This document shows positions 51,478-60,887 of a stretch of DNA of 64,000 bases, piece after piece; positions within the stretch are counted from its first letter, which is position 1, and every line of letters begins with the position of its first letter. The notes under the pieces were generated by a model. The model ran no database searches and was not told the DNA's origin. It saw only the letters and a list, made by a program, of their open reading frames with translations. The position numbers and the translations under genes are program-made. Source of the DNA: Dyadobacter diqingensis (GTDB lineage: Bacteria > Bacteroidota > Bacteroidia > Cytophagales > Spirosomataceae). The stretch is taken from positions 69,725 to 133,724 of the forward strand of contig NZ_JAMXKF010000006.1 of NCBI RefSeq assembly GCF_024220585.1, in the 5' to 3' direction.

Positions 51478-52728
51478 TTACTTAGCCGAAGCCGCTTTTT
51501 CTGCCACTTGTTTTCTAAGAAGATCCTTAAGTGCAGCTACTTCCTGAGCGCTGAAAACATCCTTTTCGGCAAGTTTGGTCTTAAGTGATTCGATTTCTTT
51601 CTGCTGATCCTGAATGGCTTTGACAAGTAACGGCGTTACTTTGGAATAATCTACTGTCCACGGATTTACCTTAGGATCTTTTCCGCCAACCGTTACCGCT
51701 TCTGGATAAATCTTGTAAAGTTCCTGGGCAATGAAACCGGTTTGCCCCTCCTTCTTCTTGTCGCTGATATAGTTGTAATCCATTACCCCTACCTTCATTA
51801 AATCCCGGATTCCGTAGTGCGTAGTTTTGACATTTTCCTTTAAGCGACCATCGGAGGTCGTATTATAACTTATATTCCACCCAGTGGTGCGGGTAATAGA
51901 ACCGGCAGTTTGCGTTGTTCCGCCACTAGTCATAGCAAACCTTACAAAAACATCACCACTTGATGCACGATCTTTGCTCAAATAAAGGTTGGGGGAAGCG
52001 CTGTTATTCTGGACGGCGATATAGGCATTACGGGTGGTAGTATTGTAGTAATTTACGATGCCATTATAGTTATGCGTTCCGTTTCCTAATCCTGCGTGGG
52101 TTTGGCCATTTCTGGTAATTAACACAAGGCCCTCCGTGTGAAGCGAGGCCCTCGGATTAGTTACCCGGCCCAAACCAACAAAGCCTCTCCGGTAAATCGC
52201 ACTTGATTTATTCCCCTTCGCGTCAACGGTAGACTTAGCAAGGTAAAAAGGAGTGGTGTTGGGAGCAGGTTTCGGTACATAGTCAACCCAGGCCCCGGCT
52301 ACACAACTCCAGGTATTACCCTCCGTATTGCTATCTTCGAGCGTATCCACATATATGGTGCCCGTGGTACAAGACCCGGTGGGTGCACCAGGCCCATATA
52401 TAAACACCTCGTCCGCTTCCGCACCTACTCTTACCCATTTAGTTCCGTCGTTGTAGTAGATACCGGGCTCTACATCGGTGCCCGACGCCGTATTGTAGAC
52501 CTGCATACCAGCAACATGGGCGGTGAGCGGTGAAGGATTGGTTGTAGCTGTAAGCGGTAGTCTAGGAAAGAGAATTCCCTTAGAAGCACTCTCTACATCC
52601 AATACCGCATTCGGGTTAATAACAGTAGGATTGTTACCTATTTTAACCTGTGCAAAGGACACGGCGGCACTAAGCAGTAATGTTAAAAACAATCCAACTC
52701 TTAGAATATTTGTTTTTAAATGTTTCAT
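51478..52728 (-). CDS. Secreted protein with C-terminal peptidase S74 (intramolecular chaperone) domain
   Basis: From the ATG at 52728 the product is 416 residues with a signal peptide ending SFAQ. The next stretch, VKIGNNPTVINPNAVLDVES, is shared with two other proteins of this cluster. The C-terminal domain has TSDGRLKENVKTTHYG and GQTGFIAQELYKIYPEAV. These are marks of the S74 endosialidase-type chaperone, which trimerises fibres and then cleaves itself off. A coiled coil ends the protein (QKEIESLKTKLAEKD). A trimeric surface fibre is likely. Confidence 0.85.
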   Translation of the reverse strand: MKHLKTNILRVGLFLTLLLSAAVSFAQVKIGNNPTVINPNAVLDVESASKGILFPRLPLTATTNPSPLTAHVAGMQVYNTASGTDVEPGIYYNDGTKWVRVGAEADEVFIYGPGAPTGSCTTGTIYVDTLEDSNTEGNTWSCVAGAWVDYVPKPAPNTTPFYLAKSTVDAKGNKSSAIYRRGFVGLGRVTNPRASLHTEGLVLITRNGQTHAGLGNGTHNYNGIVNYYNTTTRNAYIAVQNNSASPNLYLSKDRASSGDVFVRFAMTSGGTTQTAGSITRTTGWNISYNTTSDGRLKENVKTTHYGIRDLMKVGVMDYNYISDKKKEGQTGFIAQELYKIYPEAVTVGGKDPKVNPWTVDYSKVTPLLVKAIQDQQKEIESLKTKLAEKDVFSAQEVAALKDLLRKQVAEKAASAK

Positions 52729-52833
52729 ATGATGCATAATTTTAGTTTGACATTTTACTTTCACCAATAGCCTTACGCTCTTCCAAGAAAACTTCTCCGG
52801 CTTTTTGTTCAATGAAAACCGTTAGGATCGTTT

Positions 52834-53514
52834 TTAGTCGCTTAGTTTATACAATGCGACGTTGAAATTATAGGCGCCATTTCCGGCCCAATCTGACGCG
52901 GTGGTCAATCGGATTTGTACAATATCATTAGGGTTAAGCTTGTACATTCCGGTGTTTGTGCTACCTGTACCTTCGCCACTTTTTGCCCTTCCACAAATAC
53001 TACCAATGTTCGTCCCATTTACAAATACTACATGACAGTAATCAAAGGCGCTTCCGGGAGCCCCCGGTTGGCCAGGACCCATTGCTGACACTGCATAAAA
53101 ATAAATACCTGCCGTATTGATTTTAATTTGGCCATTGGCTGGTGTATATGCAATGTCATTGGTCAACTGAGGTGTTAAATTTATCACAGCTACGTTGGCC
53201 CCGTTGGTTGCAGTAATTACTCCGCCTTTTAATCCGAGGTAAGGGATTTTCCGTGTGATCGCCCGGACATTTCCATTTGCATCTACCGTCAGTATGCTAT
53301 CGGTAGACGCTCCGGGCGGTGTGTTTTCAATAACTACGGTACCGTTGTCTTTGTGAACAATAACTTTTTTATTGTTAGTTGCCTCCACTTCCAGATTCGA
53401 GTTTGAACCTATCGTTGTAGGGTTCGTTCCGATCTTCACCTGCGCGGAAGAAAGCGTCGCACTCAGCAATAATGTGACGAGGAATATTGCTCTACTTATT
53501 TTTGAACTTTTCAT
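52834..53514 (-). CDS. Secreted protein of the VKIGTNPT group
   Basis: The 226-residue product has a signal peptide (ending LSSAQ) and the shared N-terminal segment VKIGTNPTTIGSNSNLEVEA. The last 130 residues (LTNDIAYTPANGQIKINTAGIYFYAVS to YNFNVALYKLSD) look like a jelly-roll of the C1q/TNF type, a common trimeric head. No S74 or sorting domain is present. It lies about 100 bases after the upstream remnant and precedes the S74 gene in the same direction. Confidence 0.75.
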   Translation of the reverse strand: MKSSKISRAIFLVTLLLSATLSSAQVKIGTNPTTIGSNSNLEVEATNNKKVIVHKDNGTVVIENTPPGASTDSILTVDANGNVRAITRKIPYLGLKGGVITATNGANVAVINLTPQLTNDIAYTPANGQIKINTAGIYFYAVSAMGPGQPGAPGSAFDYCHVVFVNGTNIGSICGRAKSGEGTGSTNTGMYKLNPNDIVQIRLTTASDWAGNGAYNFNVALYKLSD

Positions 53515-53535
53515 TGCGTGTATATTAAAGTGTAA

Positions 53536-53691
53536 CTAATTGCCAACCACTACCGACTTGGTATCGGCTGCAAGCAGCTGAGCCAATTTTGCTTGAACCT
53601 CTTTGATTTTATCCGTCATTAAGACCACCTTACCCAGTTCGCTTTGCAATGCCAGATTTTGGCTTTTCAACTTTTCTATCTCCGCCTGTTA
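53536..53691 (-). pseudogene. Remnant of a coiled-coil surface-protein gene
   Basis: On the minus strand a frame reads QAEIEKLKSQNLALQSELGK and then an Ala/Lys/Gln-rich helix to ADTKSVVVGN and TAG at 53536-53538. A TAA stands directly before it. It resembles the coiled-coil end of the S74 protein next door. Just upstream, in another frame, lies a signal-like NILIGLSFLLVIMPVNG. The two may be the ends of one gene after internal loss. Confidence 0.5.
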
Positions 53692-53797
53692 AGACGTCCT
53701 CCCGGTTTTCTGTTCCATTGACAGGCATGATTACTAGTAAAAATGAAAGCCCTATCAAAATATTCAGGCCAATGCCGCTGATATTCCCTTGACCGTT

Positions 53798-54805
53798 TTA
53801 TTTGCTCACTACGATTTTTTGAGTAGATGTAAGCCCATTGGCTCTGCTGATTTTAACGATGTACATTCCGGACTTCAGACCTGATATATTAATTTCACCA
53901 GTAGTGTTTGCATCCGCCTGATACACGGCATGACCGCTTAAATCGTTGATCTGGATATTGGTAATTTCTTTAAAATCGCGTAGAAACAGTTTATCGCTTA
54001 CCGGATTAGGGTATATGGTAAGGTCTTTGGTGATCCCGTCAAACTTCACGCTTTGGATGCGACTATAGGCAAAAGTCTGGTCTTTATCTACCATTCTCAG
54101 GCGGTAAAGGTTTTCCCCATTTACAGGATTGCCATGGCTGAACGTGTAGTTTTTGAGTGTGCTACTTTCTCCGGTTGAGGCCACATTTCCTATTTTAGCC
54201 CATTCCTTACCGGTAACACTGTGTTGGATCTCAAAATAATCACTATTGGTTTCTGCCGTTGTCGCCCATTTAAGTTTTGCAACCTGTCCTTCTTTTTGCA
54301 CATCAAAGGAAACCAAGGTGACCGGAAGGGGTGCCGTTACAGCAATGGATGTGATACTGTTGTCATTGGCGATGTTATTGCCCGACGTCTGAGGGCCCTG
54401 AAATCCCAGAGTTCCGTTAAAATTAGTCGACCCGCTAATAACCGTTCCTATCACCCAGACATAAAATTCAACGCACTCCCCATTAACAAGCGGAGTTTGA
54501 TTCAACAGCCTTACAGTTGTCGTGGTCTTGCTTAGAATAGTCCATCCGGTCAAGGGAGTACCGTCTGTATTGGTAACTGATGAGAAAATGACATTATTGG
54601 GAGCCGACAGCTGCGGACGAAGTTTGTTTGCCGGAGCGTCGATTGGATTTGGGTCTTCATTGCAAAGACTGACAAGTACCGGTGTCGAGTCTCCCTGCGC
54701 GATCGAAGCAGCATTGGTAACGTTGATACTGACATCCTGTGCCTGGCTGTATTGAGAAACCAACACGCCGGTAACGATCATTAGATATGCGATGATTTTT
54801 TTCAT
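53798..54805 (-). CDS. Secreted protein with T9SS type A sorting domain
   Basis: The 335-residue product has a signal peptide ending QYSQAQ, a beta-rich middle domain, and PLPVTLVSFDVQKEGQVAKLKW, the standard segment before a sorting domain. The C-terminus (LTIYPNPVSDKLFL, GMYIVKI, QKIVVSK) is a type A T9SS CTD. It is the only protein in the cluster with a clear sorting signal and should be exported by the type IX system and attached at the surface. Ligand unknown. Confidence 0.88.
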   Translation of the reverse strand: MKKIIAYLMIVTGVLVSQYSQAQDVSINVTNAASIAQGDSTPVLVSLCNEDPNPIDAPANKLRPQLSAPNNVIFSSVTNTDGTPLTGWTILSKTTTTVRLLNQTPLVNGECVEFYVWVIGTVISGSTNFNGTLGFQGPQTSGNNIANDNSITSIAVTAPLPVTLVSFDVQKEGQVAKLKWATTAETNSDYFEIQHSVTGKEWAKIGNVASTGESSTLKNYTFSHGNPVNGENLYRLRMVDKDQTFAYSRIQSVKFDGITKDLTIYPNPVSDKLFLRDFKEITNIQINDLSGHAVYQADANTTGEINISGLKSGMYIVKISRANGLTSTQKIVVSK

Positions 54806-54836
54806 GATTCAAATAATTAGAAATGGATAGAATAAA

Positions 54837-55271
54837 TTATTGTGCTGTAACCGTGGTCACCACTTGGTTATTGGTTGTATTAATTTCGCCCCCTGATCCT
54901 CCGATAATGGTGGCTGTGATATTTTGGGAATTACCCGGGGGAGTACCTGCCTTTCTGGTAATATTGAAACCGATTAAGGCCTGCCCGTTTGCCGGTATCG
55001 TCACACCCGCCTTCGCAGTAGCCGTAATAAATCCACTCGTTTCTGCAAAAGTCCAATTGCCGTTTTGATTGGAAATTCCACCAAAAACGTTAGAGACGGT
55101 GTTCGTCGTTGGGTAGGTAATTGTGAAGGCAGACAGCTTCGTAACACGAAGCCGGATCTGGCCTGTTGCCTCCAGATTCTCAATCTCGTATAGGTTTACG
55201 ATAAAATCCCTGCTGGTACCGTCTGTAAAAAAGCTTAGCTCGTCAATATCGGTTGTTGGCGTTAAATCCGG
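54837..55271 (-). repeat. Direct repeat encoding the 144-residue module (copy A; copy B at 56658-57092)
   Basis: The two copies encode proteins differing at only 11 of 144 positions. At DNA level they differ at many third codon positions, so the duplication is not recent and the protein sequence has been kept by selection or by past conversion. Confidence 0.85.
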
Positions 55272-56633
55272 AAACCGACAGAGCGTGTTAACCGTTATCT
55301 CCTGATTTGTTAAACCGGGGAGATAAGCCCAGTTGTCTATAAATGCGCTATTCCCCCAGCCGGTTTGGGCGTTCATCGCCCATCCATGCGTTGTGGTGGT
55401 AAAGCTGCTATTTACGTTGGTTCCTAGTAGAATGGGCGTTGGATTCGGTCTATTGGCAGTATACACACTGGTGTCATCCCAGTTGATGAGACTGGAAGGA
55501 GAGCTTGGTCCGTTCGTACGTGTAATTTTAATTCCGCCAAGCCCCTCAGCGTCGCTCATTACAAAATGGATTTCACCTGGCCTATCCAGCACCACTTTTG
55601 CTTTCAGCGTTGCTGTACAGGGAATGTCATTCCCAACTCCATCTTTACCATCAAAAGCAATCGTATTAGCACCCTGCTGAACCCCTGCTGAAATAGACCT
55701 GTCCACCGCGTCGGTATACAGACCGTTGTTGTCCACATCGATCTGCAGTGTGGCATTGCCAATGTAATTGAAGACATTAAAGGTAAAAGATCCCGCAGCT
55801 ACACCAGCCGCGGCTCCCGGCGTGTAAGCGAGGCCAGTAACATTTTCGGTAGCGATCTCCGGATTCAACCACTCTGTCACCGTCGCATTGGTAGTAAGAT
55901 TGTAACGGGGTGCAGAAGCAGGGACATCCTCAGCAATCGTATTTAAAAATATTTTCGACGCACCTCCGCAATTATCTCCCCAGGCATATCTTGGATCACT
56001 GCTATCGGATGATTTGTACGCGGACGTACATGTTCCAGCCAGTACATTGCCAAAAGGATTGATAACGAATGAAATATAAATTGGGTACAGATTATAGAAC
56101 GTCGAAGTATATTTGTATCCCTGCTGATTCACAGAATAAACAGAGAAAGTGCTCATGTTGGTGACCTCACCATGTAGAAAATTAAGGCGCTCGGTATATA
56201 CCCGACCAACGATCGTGGCGCCCGTACTGGTTGCTTTTACATTGATGTCGGTAATGTAAGGAATTGAAAAATTACCAGCCTGTTCAATAAGAAATGTCCA
56301 GATTCCTATTTCGGTAGAAGCGGTTTGTCCGGTTTTAGCAGTATTAAGCGCATTTGACGCTAAAATAGTTTGATTGTAAGTCAGGTTACCAGAAGGCGAA
56401 TACACTTTAATAGTCAACTTATCCGTAGACACTGCCCCCGTTACTGCCGCAGCTGATTTTATGAAACTAAAAGCTATCTGTTCTGCCGCAGTTTTTTTAT
56501 AGGCGTAAAATGTCATAGCAGTAGCTCCATTGTTAGAAGGAACTGCCTTCCCGGGCCCTATCCCTTCGGCAGAAGCTACCATTATGGTTTCCGCAAGCAA
56601 GAATAGAAATAATAATAATTGTTTGGTCTTCAT
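54837..56633 (-). CDS. Large secreted beta-rich protein with duplicated C-terminal module
   Basis: The 598-residue product has a signal peptide ending MVASAEG and a long Thr/Asn/Gly-rich beta region. Segments such as NGLYTDAVDRSI and DGVGNDIPC suggest Ca-binding or Ig-like repeats. Residues 455-598 are 92% identical (133 of 144) to the end of the next protein. No sorting domain is seen; the shared module ends TTVTAQ. It is likely a surface-layer or adhesion-type protein; its function is unknown. Confidence 0.8.
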   Translation of the reverse strand: MKTKQLLLFLFLLAETIMVASAEGIGPGKAVPSNNGATAMTFYAYKKTAAEQIAFSFIKSAAAVTGAVSTDKLTIKVYSPSGNLTYNQTILASNALNTAKTGQTASTEIGIWTFLIEQAGNFSIPYITDINVKATSTGATIVGRVYTERLNFLHGEVTNMSTFSVYSVNQQGYKYTSTFYNLYPIYISFVINPFGNVLAGTCTSAYKSSDSSDPRYAWGDNCGGASKIFLNTIAEDVPASAPRYNLTTNATVTEWLNPEIATENVTGLAYTPGAAAGVAAGSFTFNVFNYIGNATLQIDVDNNGLYTDAVDRSISAGVQQGANTIAFDGKDGVGNDIPCTATLKAKVVLDRPGEIHFVMSDAEGLGGIKITRTNGPSSPSSLINWDDTSVYTANRPNPTPILLGTNVNSSFTTTTHGWAMNAQTGWGNSAFIDNWAYLPGLTNQEITVNTLCRFPDLTPTTDIDELSFFTDGTSRDFIVNLYEIENLEATGQIRLRVTKLSAFTITYPTTNTVSNVFGGISNQNGNWTFAETSGFITATAKAGVTIPANGQALIGFNITRKAGTPPGNSQNITATIIGGSGGEINTTNNQVVTTVTAQ

Positions 56634-56657
56634 GAGTTGTGCCGGTTTGTGAAGAAG

Positions 56658-57920
56658 CTATTGCGCAGTAACCGTGGTCACCACCTGATTATTAGTAGTA
56701 TTGACTTCTCCTCCCGATCCTCCGATGATGGTGGCTGTGATGTTCTGAGAATTACCCGGAGGAGTTCCTGCCTTTCTGGTAATGTTGAAGCCAATTAAAG
56801 CCTGCCCGCCTGCCGGGATGATCACACCTGCCTTCGCAGTCACCGTGATAAAACCGCTGGTTTCTGTAAAAGTCCAATTGCCGTTTTCATTGGAAATTCC
56901 ACCGAAAACATTGGAAACCGTACTTGTAGTTGGATAAGTAATCGTGAATGCCGACAATTTGGTAATCCGGAAGCGGATCTGTCCTGTTGCATCTACATTT
57001 TCAATTTCGTACAGGTTCACAATGAAATCCCTGCTGGTACCATCGGTAAAGAAACTCAGCTCGTCGATGTCGGTCGTAGGCGTAAGGTCAGGCACCTGCG
57101 CAGCGAGTGTATACACCGTGAAATTACCCGGGATAACAGTCGCATTAGTTGTGATTGATCCGGCTGTCAACGTACTGGCTCCGCCACCTACAATAGCAGC
57201 TGCATCGATTGTCGCAGGAATTTTGACCCATTTTTTAATTGCAGGATCCCAGCCCACGATGGTCAATTTGGAAATACTCCCTCCCGTCATCGTCGTTACA
57301 TCGCTAAGCGCGTTCCAGCTCAGCGTGATTTTAGTGGCAGTCGTTCCGTCAATATCCCAGTATTCAATCTTGCTCACATTCTTTACCGTCATGGTTACAC
57401 TGTCGCTAGGGAAAGGTCCTGTGGTGGGTAATACGGGATAGTTGCCTCCTGCCAGATTACTGGTAATGGCCGAAGTCGGATCTACGTGAAAATAAGCCCC
57501 GGTCGTATTGGCTGCCGTGGCTGCAAAAGGGCCGTAAACAGCGTTATCGCCAACAGGATATACAAACTTGCCCGTACCGAGGTTGCGCACATATCCGTCA
57601 ACATGGTTGGCATCATTGGCGCCTGTGACGAGCAGAGATGCTGATGCGTAATTCAATACCCCATAACCGGTACCGGTCGCGGATGTCGTACGCTCGGTAT
57701 TGATGATACCGGGCATAACACCTGCACCTCCGGCGCCAAAATTATGATTACCAAATATGGTCATTTGCGCACCTGCAAAAATAGTAGTGTTTCCCTGGCT
57801 GCCTTCCTGCGCTTGCGCACCGGACGCAAGTGCCAACAGCGGGATTAAAATGACCCGACTCAGCCAGTTCCGCTTCCGCGAAAATGACGTATGGTATAGC
57901 TTATTTGTAGTTTTGTACAT
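56658..57920 (-). CDS. Secreted beta-rich protein sharing the 144-residue C-terminal module
   Basis: The 420-residue product has a long signal peptide (ending SGAQAQ). Gly/Thr-rich beta sequence follows with HVDGYVRNLGTGKFVYPVGDN, a motif common in Bacteroidota surface proteins. Residues 277-420 match the end of the preceding protein (PDLTPTTDIDELSFF to TTVTAQ). It lies 24 bases upstream of that gene in the same direction. Whether the module is a binding or anchoring domain is not clear. Confidence 0.8.
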   Translation of the reverse strand: MYKTTNKLYHTSFSRKRNWLSRVILIPLLALASGAQAQEGSQGNTTIFAGAQMTIFGNHNFGAGGAGVMPGIINTERTTSATGTGYGVLNYASASLLVTGANDANHVDGYVRNLGTGKFVYPVGDNAVYGPFAATAANTTGAYFHVDPTSAITSNLAGGNYPVLPTTGPFPSDSVTMTVKNVSKIEYWDIDGTTATKITLSWNALSDVTTMTGGSISKLTIVGWDPAIKKWVKIPATIDAAAIVGGGASTLTAGSITTNATVIPGNFTVYTLAAQVPDLTPTTDIDELSFFTDGTSRDFIVNLYEIENVDATGQIRFRITKLSAFTITYPTTSTVSNVFGGISNENGNWTFTETSGFITVTAKAGVIIPAGGQALIGFNITRKAGTPPGNSQNITATIIGGSGGEVNTTNNQVVTTVTAQ

Positions 57921-57986
57921 TGTTTTGGTTTGTTTGGTTTGTGTATAATTTTAATCGTCGCTAAGTTGACATCTGGTGATATTGAT

Positions 57987-58709
57987 TTAAGGCAAATAGG
58001 TAACAGATAGCTCTCCAGACTCGATTTTAGTTGTGCATCCGGCCACAGCACCGAAATTTGCGTAGGCAGTAGCAGACACCAGGCCGTTTGCAGGCACGTA
58101 CATGGGACTAACCAGGGTTAAAGAAAAACGATCATTGAGCCTTACACTCGTCCGATCGTCGAATACCGCGGCGTTGGTTCCATTTCTTTGAATCCACATC
58201 GCAGCACTTATTTGACTATTGCCCGGGCATCCATCGTTTACGAACTCTAATTTTTGTGTAACCATGTACACACCAGCTACTGGCACTCTCAAGGCCTGTC
58301 CAACCCTGACGACACCGCCCTCTGCATACTCGTTACTCGCAAAAGACACATCCACCGGATTCCCGGAGGCCAGATTATTAGTTTGGGCACCGACCATTTT
58401 CCCCTTGGGAAACGCAGCCACATTAGCAGCATCAATAAGCTGCCAGCTTGCTGCGCCGTTGGCATCAGAAGTTAAAACCTTGTTATTGCCCTGGGTTCCA
58501 TCTTTAAGGGTAACCTGCCCGCTGGTTTTGTTTACCTTGAATTGCCTGTTTGCTGTTGAAGCCTCCACTTCCAGATTTGAAGCCGCTTCAATAACTGTCG
58601 GATTCGTGCCGATTTTCACTTGTGCAAATACTACCGGGCAGGAAAAGAGTAAGATACCTGCAAAAAAAGCCGCACGTAGAAATTTTGATAATGGTGGTTT
58701 CTTTTTCAT
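57987..58709 (-). CDS. Secreted protein of the VKIGTNPT group
   Basis: The 240-residue product has a signal peptide (ending CPVVFAQ) and the segment VKIGTNPTVIEAASNLEVEA shared with two cluster proteins. The C-terminal part (GQALRVPVAGVYMVTQKLEF to SGELSVTYLP) looks like a C1q/TNF-type jelly roll. It is the first gene of the surface-protein cluster. The Cys pair in NDGCPGNSQ and AGCTTKIES could form a disulfide. Confidence 0.78.
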   Translation of the reverse strand: MKKKPPLSKFLRAAFFAGILLFSCPVVFAQVKIGTNPTVIEAASNLEVEASTANRQFKVNKTSGQVTLKDGTQGNNKVLTSDANGAASWQLIDAANVAAFPKGKMVGAQTNNLASGNPVDVSFASNEYAEGGVVRVGQALRVPVAGVYMVTQKLEFVNDGCPGNSQISAAMWIQRNGTNAAVFDDRTSVRLNDRFSLTLVSPMYVPANGLVSATAYANFGAVAGCTTKIESGELSVTYLP

Positions 58710-59436
58710 CAGAAATGTAGTTTTTAGTTCTAGTAAATTGATTTTTGTTTATTGGTAAGAACAGTATTATCCTGTGCCGCCACGGTTTGATTAGCGGGCG
58801 GTTCGGGTGTATGTATAATATGAGATGTACAGTATTTTTTAGCCGGTTTCTACGCTTTATCCGATCCGGACGGCGTATAAAAGAATGGCAGAAGCCCCTG
58901 GCTGGTCAGGAACATATTTATCAATACGATTCCATCAGCTCACTTTATCCAATGCGTGAGTACATGCAGGCCTTTTCGGGTGAAGACGTATGAGTAAGTT
59001 TAATTCGGTTTTACAAAATAGAGGCTTTGTAAAAATGTAGTCTGATGTGGTATAGTGTAGTGTCATAATGAACAAATTTTAAAGTAAAATAAAATCGTAA
59101 AACTTTCAGTAAGTAATTGCTAACGAATAAGATATTCTGTCACCTGCTTCTATTTATGTAAAGCATTCTAACAAATGACAAACATCCTTTGTTAAAGCAT
59201 AATCAGGTAATCTATTTCGTCATAGGTGTGTTAGTTATGTAAATAATCAGTTTTTCCTCAGATCTTAGACATCAAATAATAAGAGTACCTTTCGACTCAA
59301 ACATTACTGTAAAACAGCGCCTTACAATATCACCCAAACAAATGAATCGATCTAAAATGACGACAGGTACCAGCGATCTAACATGACAAATTTAAATCAA
59401 ACCCCGCGAACAATCATTAGCAACATTACCGCAATT

Positions 59437-59457
59437 GATTCGAAATATTTCTAATCA
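59437..59457. promoter_or_regulatory. Recurrent palindrome copy
   Basis: GATTCGAAATATTTCTAATC plus a following A is identical over 21 bases to the copy at 60105-60125. The core GAAATATTTC is a perfect palindrome and the arms GATT/AATC also pair. Confidence 0.6.
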
Positions 59458-60104
59458 TCATCCTGGTTTAGCAGGACTTATATGAACTGATTATAAAATA
59501 ACATGCGTAATCGTACCGCCAAAAAGCTGCCGGATTAAATGAAATAAGCATGATCCCCGATCCTTATCGGTACAGAAAAAAGTGTTCAGCACGCGAAATC
59601 ATTTGTTAAACAACTCATCGGTCAATGGCGTTGATAATATACTGGTGTCTAATAAGTTAGTCGATTCGAATTGACCGAGTGTCTGCTGTTTTTATTGATA
59701 AGACCTGATTTACCAACATCGTCACATCCGGTTTATCATTTTGACAAAAACCATGAAATTTTAGGCAAAAAGGTACTTATTCTCGTTAAGCAGAGTGAAC
59801 GCCAATTAAATGAAGATATTGAAACATTAGATCCCTGCACGGACTATTCCTCTAAGCGAATGAACTGTGCGTGTAATATTCAATTACATAAATAACAAAT
59901 CGTATCAACACTAACCTATACAAATATACGTATGCATAACTTTCCAGTCAGCCGACCTTTTTTAACCGGACAACAATGGATAATATTTAAGCAGTTTATT
60001 TCACAAAAAACATTGATTTCTTGTTCGCTTCTATTGTTTTACCGAGAAGCAGGACAAATATAAATTACTTTGCTCTTGTCAGTATTCGTAATAATCATAA
60101 AACA

Positions 60105-60125
60105 GATTCGAAATATTTCTAATCA
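60105..60125. promoter_or_regulatory. Recurrent palindrome copy
   Basis: Identical over 21 bases to the copy at 59437-59457. It lies downstream of the ECF sigma gene, which ends at 60252 on the minus strand, with no plus-strand gene after it. Confidence 0.6.
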
Positions 60126-60251
60126 CTGTCAAAATGGGTAAAATGATTGACCGAAAATTTTAAACAGACGGCTCTGCTACTGGTAAATAGCACCGTCGCA
60201 TTTTTCATCAGACCAAAGAGTCCATTTCTAGTGTATGTAATATTAATAACC

Positions 60252-60887
60252 TCAGCTCAGGCGGGAGAAACCAGACGAACACTGGCTATCAAGGATACGG
60301 ACATATATTTTTCGAAGCATCTCTCTGGATCTTAGCAACCGCATTTTTATGGCATGCTGGCTGACTTGAAACCCCTCAGCAATGGTCTCAATGCCCAGAT
60401 TGTCTTCATATTTGAGCAGCAGAATCTGCCGCTCTTTCGCCCTGAGCTGAATCAGGGCGGCCTCCATTGCCTCTTGTCTGCTGCTTTTCTCCTCAGAGTC
60501 TTGCCGGAGGTATTCAAATGAATATCCCTCCCCAAAATCATCAAAGGATAAGTGCCGGCTTTTATTTTTCGCACGCAAGTAATCAAAACACTGATTGTAA
60601 GCTACGGAAAACAACCAGGAGCAAAATTTTGATTCTCCTTTAAATGTGTTCAAGCGAAAAAACAGCTTCAAAAAGATTTCCTGGGTCAGATCCTGCGCTT
60701 CGGCTTGGTCCTTGACAATCCGTACACACCTTCGGTAAACTTTTTTGGCGTACCTGTCATATAATTTCTCAAAGTAAACGTCCGCTTTTGTACTCAAATA
60801 TAAGGTGACGAGCTGTTCGTCCGTCAGGTTATTCCCATGAAGATCTATTTTGACCTTATGGTTTTTGCTGTACGCATTTTCCTTCAT
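60252..60887 (-). CDS. ECF-type RNA polymerase sigma factor
   Basis: From the ATG at 60887 the product is about 211 residues. Region 2 reads YFEKLYDRYAKKVYRRCVRIVKDQAEAQDLTQEIFLKLF, and region 4 includes LRAKERQILLLKYEDNLGIETIAEGFQVSQHAIKMRLLRSREML. It resembles RpoE-like stress sigma factors rather than the SusCD type; no anti-sigma gene is adjacent. An ATG at 60932 adds 15 residues and is less likely. It could direct the surface-protein cluster, but this is only a guess from position. Confidence 0.88.
   Translation of the reverse strand: MKENAYSKNHKVKIDLHGNNLTDEQLVTLYLSTKADVYFEKLYDRYAKKVYRRCVRIVKDQAEAQDLTQEIFLKLFFRLNTFKGESKFCSWLFSVAYNQCFDYLRAKNKSRHLSFDDFGEGYSFEYLRQDSEEKSSRQEAMEAALIQLRAKERQILLLKYEDNLGIETIAEGFQVSQHAIKMRLLRSREMLRKIYVRILDSQCSSGFSRLS

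Larger units (their letters stand above)
58710..60251. other. Long gene-poor AT-rich region with two palindrome copies
   Basis: Over 1.5 kb contains no frame I can support. Short protein-like stretches (58745-58993, 59671-59895) have no family match. Two copies of the 20-base near-palindrome GATTCGAAATATTTCTAATC are the only clear structure (59437-59456 and 60105-60124). The region may contain decayed genes whose regulatory sites survive. Confidence 0.5.

Noticed and set aside
58745-58993. 82-codon plus-strand frame with basic middle part
   Set aside because: There is no recognisable motif, it lies in a gene-poor region, and other frames look no worse.
59671-59895. 74-codon frame with HPVYHFDKNHEILGKKVLILV
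   Set aside because: It somewhat resembles coding sequence but starts at TTG and has no family match; it could be a remnant, not enough to call.
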